Under the pieces are notes generated by a model that saw nothing but the letters and a program-made list of their open reading frames with translations, did no database searches and was not told the origin of the DNA. Made by a program: the position numbers and the translations under genes. Positions 7,325-9,708 of a stretch of 9,708 nucleotides of DNA are shown one piece after another. Origin of the DNA: an uncultured Ruminococcus sp. (lineage in GTDB: Bacteria > Bacillota > Clostridia > Oscillospirales > Acutalibacteraceae). Location: assembly GCA_902766585.1 (NCBI GenBank), contig CACXDV010000268.1, positions 1 to 9,708 of the forward strand, read 5' to 3'. Each line of letters starts with the position of its first letter. The first letter of the stretch is position 1.

Positions 7325-7774
7325 AAAAAGTTTTTTGCAACATTTTTGGTAGTTTTGGTTCTTTTGATTGTCGGAACACTTGTAACTGCTATTATTGTGG
7401 ATAACACGACATCATCCAATATTGAGGCAGAGCTTAAAAGTATACCTTTGCCAAGCGGTACAAGCATTCAGGCTTCCGCATCACAAACCGGTAAACTGAC
7501 AAACGTGGGTTCTCTTCAGTATTATGGCGGTCTTTTCCTCAAAAGCAATTTGTCACTCGGTGAGCTTCGTCTTTATTATGACGAAAAGTATAAGGGTGAC
7601 CTCGCTATCAAGGTTATCAGCTTTGATGATGCAGAAACAGAGTTTGGCAAGGATTTTCCTAAGGAACTAAGATTCGGATATCATTCCAAAGGAAAAGGCT
7701 TTTATATACTCTATGCTTTTGCTCCGGGACAGGATCCATTCCCCATGCTTGATTATCGTACTTATTTCTCTTAA
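7322..7774 (+). CDS. Small single-pass membrane protein of unknown function
   Basis: I take the GTG at 7322 as start, giving 150 aa beginning MKKFFATFLVV. The N-terminus is a classic uncleaved anchor or signal: two lysines, then a hydrophobic helix at about residues 4-26. There is no lipobox cysteine. The remaining 120 residues should lie outside the membrane and look mixed alpha/beta. Notable phrases are IPLPSGTSIQ (41-50), LQYYGGLFLKSNLSLGELRL (65-84), YYDEKY (85-90) and a C-terminal FGYHSKGKGFYILYAFAPGQ. The LPLP-x-G ... YYGGLFLKS-x-x-S-x-x-E-L-x-x-YY layout reminds me of unnamed clostridial membrane proteins, but I assign no family or function. It has its own promoter (7257-7285) and terminator (7795-7828), so it can be expressed as a single gene, although dnaE read-through is possible. 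Confidence 0.8.
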   Translation: MKKFFATFLVVLVLLIVGTLVTAIIVDNTTSSNIEAELKSIPLPSGTSIQASASQTGKLTNVGSLQYYGGLFLKSNLSLGELRLYYDEKYKGDLAIKVISFDDAETEFGKDFPKELRFGYHSKGKGFYILYAFAPGQDPFPMLDYRTYFS

Positions 7775-7794
7775 TTTATTAATTTTATCCAATG

Positions 7795-7828
7795 AAAGCG
7801 CAGTTGTTCACTGAACGCTGTGCTTTTT
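7795..7828 (+). terminator. Rho-independent terminator after the membrane protein gene
   Basis: AAAGCGCAG (7795-7803) pairs with CTGTGCTTT (7818-7826) with one G-U pair. An inner GTTC/GAAC pair extends the hairpin. The 3' arm merges into TTTTT, followed by CACATTTTT. It lies 20 bases after the stop at 7774. Confidence 0.8.
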
Positions 7829-7858
7829 CACATTTTTATAATATTTTTTCATTACATC

Positions 7859-7887
7859 TTGTTTTATTTTGGTAAATGTTGTACAAT
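7859..7887 (+). promoter_or_regulatory. Candidate promoter of the HAD two-gene unit
   Basis: TTGTTT (7859-7864), a 17-base spacer and TACAAT (7882-7887). The start would be near 7894, giving a leader of about 57 bases before the ATG at 7951. The -35 is weak (3 of 6); position after a terminator supports it. Confidence 0.45.
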
Positions 7888-7950
7888 GGTGTAAAGTGTT
7901 ATTGTTTTATAGAATTATCCCTCCATTATATTTGTAAGGAGAAATGATAT

Positions 7951-8679
7951 ATGTATAAAAATTACATCTTTGACCTTTATGGTACGCTTATCGATATAAA
8001 CACTAATGAATGGAAAAAAAGCCTCTGGAAAAATATGGCGATGATCTATTCTATGAGCGGTGCAAGTTATACCGGAAAAGAACTGAACAAATGCTATAAT
8101 GATCTTCTAAGTAAGGAAATTAAGCGTATTCCTAAAAAGAAGTATACTACTCATCCGGAGCCTCAGATCGAAAATGTTTTTAAGGAGCTTTATGCTCAGA
8201 AGGGTGTAAAAATGTCAAAGGAAATGATAAACTACACCTGCCGTATCTTCCGTTCTCTTTCGATCCAGCACATCCGCCTCTATGACGGTGCTATTGAACT
8301 TCTTAAAACAATTAAGGAACACGGCGGAAATGTTTATCTTCTTTCAAACGCTCAGAGAGTATTTACCGAACCGGAAATAAGAATGATGGGGCTTTTTGAT
8401 CTTTTTGACGATATTCTTATTTCATCCGATGAAGGCTGTGCTAAACCGGATATCATATTCTATAAATGTATACTTGATAAGTATGATCTTGATCCTAAGG
8501 AATCTATCATGATAGGTAATGATTATATTACCGATATCAGAGGCTCCAATCAGGCAGGTATGGATTCCCTTTATCTCCATACAAATATCTCTCCTGAAAT
8601 AAAAGGCGAGCTTCTTGCTACATATTCCGTAATGGACGGAAGTCTTATTGAAGCAAGAAAGATCCTTTTCGGTGAATAA
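7951..8679 (+). CDS. HAD-superfamily hydrolase, subclass IA
   Basis: This 242-aa protein has all four HAD motifs: motif I FDLYGTLID with nucleophile Asp8, motif II LLSN (Ser132, Asn133), motif III CAKPD (Lys165) and motif IV IGNDYITD (Asp191, Asp195). A helical cap fills about residues 15-100, as in subclass IA. HAD enzymes cleave phosphate esters, or more rarely C-halogen bonds, through an Asp-enzyme intermediate. The usual second aspartate of motif I (DxD) is Tyr10 here, giving DxYGT as in L-2-haloacid dehalogenases. The same variant is common in uncharacterised clostridial HADs, so dehalogenation is only one option. Substrate unknown. TAAGGAG lies nine bases before the ATG. The 8692 gene follows after 12 bases, with its Shine-Dalgarno touching this gene's stop codon, so the two are probably co-translated. 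Confidence 0.9.
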   Translation: MYKNYIFDLYGTLIDINTNEWKKSLWKNMAMIYSMSGASYTGKELNKCYNDLLSKEIKRIPKKKYTTHPEPQIENVFKELYAQKGVKMSKEMINYTCRIFRSLSIQHIRLYDGAIELLKTIKEHGGNVYLLSNAQRVFTEPEIRMMGLFDLFDDILISSDEGCAKPDIIFYKCILDKYDLDPKESIMIGNDYITDIRGSNQAGMDSLYLHTNISPEIKGELLATYSVMDGSLIEARKILFGE

Positions 8680-8694
8680 GGAGGAGATCCGGTG
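8678..8694 (+). promoter_or_regulatory. Ribosome binding site overlapping the HAD stop codon, with GTG start
   Basis: AAGGAGGAG (8678-8686) begins within the TAA stop of the HAD gene (8677-8679) and lies five bases before GTG (8692-8694). The strong match supports the GTG start of the short downstream gene and suggests translational coupling. Confidence 0.8.
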
Positions 8695-9051
8695 GAGAAT
8701 TCTGTCATTAAAGAAAAATTAATAGAAGCCCTTTCCTCTTATAATGAATGGGTAGATTCCTGTAAAGAAAAAAAAGAGGCTTTTATTGATGCACAAAACG
8801 CATACGATGTGTTTATCGGTATCTGCCGTGAAAATAATGAAGGCGATCCCGATGATAAAGAGCTTGTCGAAAAAATCAAAAAGGCTCAGAGAAATGCAAG
8901 CGTAAGTGCAGATATTGCCCGTAACACAAAGAAAAAATCCGGTGCTTTGAAAATTCAGTCAATAATGCAGTTTAAGGAGATCAATAAGCTTATCTGCGAA
9001 TCGGGATCAACCTTTGACGAAATACTTACTCTGTTATTTGAGGATGACTAA
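8692..9051 (+). CDS. Small charged helical protein of unknown function
   Basis: This 119-aa protein starts at GTG. It is soluble, with no membrane segment or signal peptide, and is rich in Lys, Glu and Asp. Two long helical stretches are likely (about residues 4-48 and 55-100), split by NNEGDPDD (48-55). Patterns such as KEKLIEALSSYNEWVDSCKE and LVEKIKKAQRNASVSADIAR suggest coiled-coil or helical-hairpin packing. The C-terminus is acidic (LLFEDD). There are only two or three cysteines (24, 45, 102) and no catalytic motif. I do not recognise a family. Its ribosome binding site overlaps the HAD stop, so it forms a two-gene unit with the HAD hydrolase and may be a partner, regulator or merely co-expressed. 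An A8 run lies near codons 25-28. The unit ends in the terminator at 9073-9105. Confidence 0.8.
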   Translation: MENSVIKEKLIEALSSYNEWVDSCKEKKEAFIDAQNAYDVFIGICRENNEGDPDDKELVEKIKKAQRNASVSADIARNTKKKSGALKIQSIMQFKEINKLICESGSTFDEILTLLFEDD

Positions 9052-9072
9052 AACATTTATACTATAAATAAC

Positions 9073-9110
9073 GGCTGTTGTATCAAAATCATTGATACAA
9101 CAGCCTGTTT
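9073..9110 (+). terminator. Rho-independent terminator between convergent genes
   Basis: A perfect 13-bp stem, GGCTGTTGTATCA (9073-9085) with TGATACAACAGCC (9093-9105), a 7-base loop, then TGTTTTTATT on the plus strand. It closes the HAD unit. The same hairpin sits just after the minus-strand VanZ-like stop. In that direction the following sequence is GTTATTTATAG, a weak U-tract, so it may also stop that gene less efficiently. Confidence 0.9.
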
Positions 9111-9708
9111 TTATTCCTCAACTATCTGAGGCGATTTGGTGCTTTTTCTTGGTACAGGTACATATTCATAGCTGAGAAATGAAGGATCCCGTCCTGATGT
9201 CAACATTCCCCGGATAGAATCAAACATAAGCTTTATTCCGACTCCAAAAAGCGCTCCGACACAATACATTAAAGCATCATCTATACTTACAAATGCCGTA
9301 TTAAGAAGAAATTGAAATGCTTCAACTGCCAGTCCCAGCGGAAGTGCTATTATCAGAGCATGAATAGGCTTGAAATTCGATACCATTACCGAAAGATAAA
9401 ATGAAAGCGGTGCCAGAATTATACAATTCCATATGAAATAAATAACCCCATTATTCATAGAACCGTTAAAGCACTGTATTATTCTCACAAACGGAATGAA
9501 TTCCATTTCACGTTCGCTCAGGATATCCGGCTTGGAGGGAAGCATCAGTCTCATTAAAAAGACTATTCCATATATTATCATCAGCGCTCTCATACTCATA
9601 ACCATAAATCTTGTGAAGCTTCGTCTTTTTTCGTTGGTATCCCTTGAGGTTCTTGTAAGCATCCTTAAAATTACCACCATAAAAAACGGCGTTACCCACA
9701 GTATAAAA
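9111..9708 (-). CDS. VanZ-like membrane protein, start beyond window
   Basis: The frame is open from the stop at 9111 to the right edge, showing 198 residues. An ATG at 9680 exists but has no Shine-Dalgarno. The codons above it (FILWVTPFF) continue a hydrophobic helix into MVVIL, so the true start is probably outside the window. About five membrane helices are visible, the first at the edge. VanZ-family marks are EFIPFVRII (like N-x-IPF), the helix with WNCIILAPLSFYLS, and VEAFQFLLNT followed by SIDDALMYCVGALFGVG, matching the family's E-x-x-Q ... D-D-x-x-x-N-x-x-G-x-x-x-G. The Arg often seen before the Asp pair is missing (NTAFVSIDD), and the usual Asn is Tyr or Cys. VanZ itself gives low-level teicoplanin resistance; most homologues have no known role, so resistance should not be assumed. 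The C-terminus is a polar cytoplasmic-looking tail. Confidence 0.82.
   Translation of the reverse strand, partial: FILWVTPFFMVVILRMLTRTSRDTNEKRRSFTRFMVMSMRALMIIYGIVFLMRLMLPSKPDILSEREMEFIPFVRIIQCFNGSMNNGVIYFIWNCIILAPLSFYLSVMVSNFKPIHALIIALPLGLAVEAFQFLLNTAFVSIDDALMYCVGALFGVGIKLMFDSIRGMLTSGRDPSFLSYEYVPVPRKSTKSPQIVEE

Noticed and set aside
7792..7875. 27-codon plus-strand frame starting ATG AAA GCG
   Set aside because: It has no Shine-Dalgarno and its first codons form the terminator hairpin at 7795-7828.
821..7897. Shared word GTGTAAAGT at 821-829 and 7889-7897, each followed by a TTATT-like stretch
   Set aside because: Nine bases in AT-rich intergenic DNA can recur by chance, and positions relative to genes differ, so I do not call it a common operator.

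Overview
The window is chromosomal DNA of moderate-to-low GC from a Gram-positive, probably anaerobic, Firmicute. An Oscillospiraceae/Ruminococcus-like clostridium is my best guess, but the genus is inference. The evidence is strong AGGAGG-type ribosome binding sites, GTG starts, sigma-A-like promoters, a spore gene (spoVAD), a SipW-type signal peptide, a VanZ-like protein and a clostridial-style DnaE. I see no transposase, integrase, CRISPR array, tRNA, rRNA or phage gene. This looks like core chromosome, not an accessory island.

Layout, left to right. (1) Positions 1-306, minus strand: the N-terminal 102 codons of a protein with a SipW-type signal peptide, running off the left edge. (2) About 331-871: an AT-rich gene-free stretch with candidate minus-strand promoters and two inverted repeats. 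(3) 920-1930, minus strand: spoVAD, alone and followed by a strong terminator at 873-914. (4) 1931-2063: a divergent promoter region, with a candidate sigma-G-type promoter towards spoVAD and a candidate sigma-A promoter towards the next operon. (5) 2064-7248, plus strand: a three-gene operon of a THUMP-domain rRNA methyltransferase (RlmL/YpsC family), a RimJ/RimL-like GNAT acetyltransferase overlapping it by 4 bases, and full-length dnaE (1160 aa). (6) 7322-7774, plus strand: a small single-span membrane protein of unknown function with a very good promoter of its own just after the dnaE stop, ending in a terminator at 7795-7828. (7) 7951-9051, plus strand: a HAD hydrolase tightly coupled to a small charged helical protein of unknown function, ending in a 13-bp perfect-stem terminator at 9073-9105. 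(8) 9111-9708, minus strand: a VanZ-like membrane protein whose start lies beyond the right edge.

How the genes fit together. The central operon combines ribosome modification, probable protein N-terminal or small-molecule acetylation, and DNA replication, a housekeeping mixture. SpoVAD belongs to spore germination and dipicolinic-acid uptake, but its usual partners SpoVAC and SpoVAE are not beside it. The HAD/helical-protein pair is a clear two-gene unit and the best place to look for something undescribed. I did not find a clear new multi-gene system. The leads are two uncharacterised small proteins, a stand-alone spoVAD, a HAD enzyme with a dehalogenase-like motif I, and the edge gene carrying the SipW-type signal.
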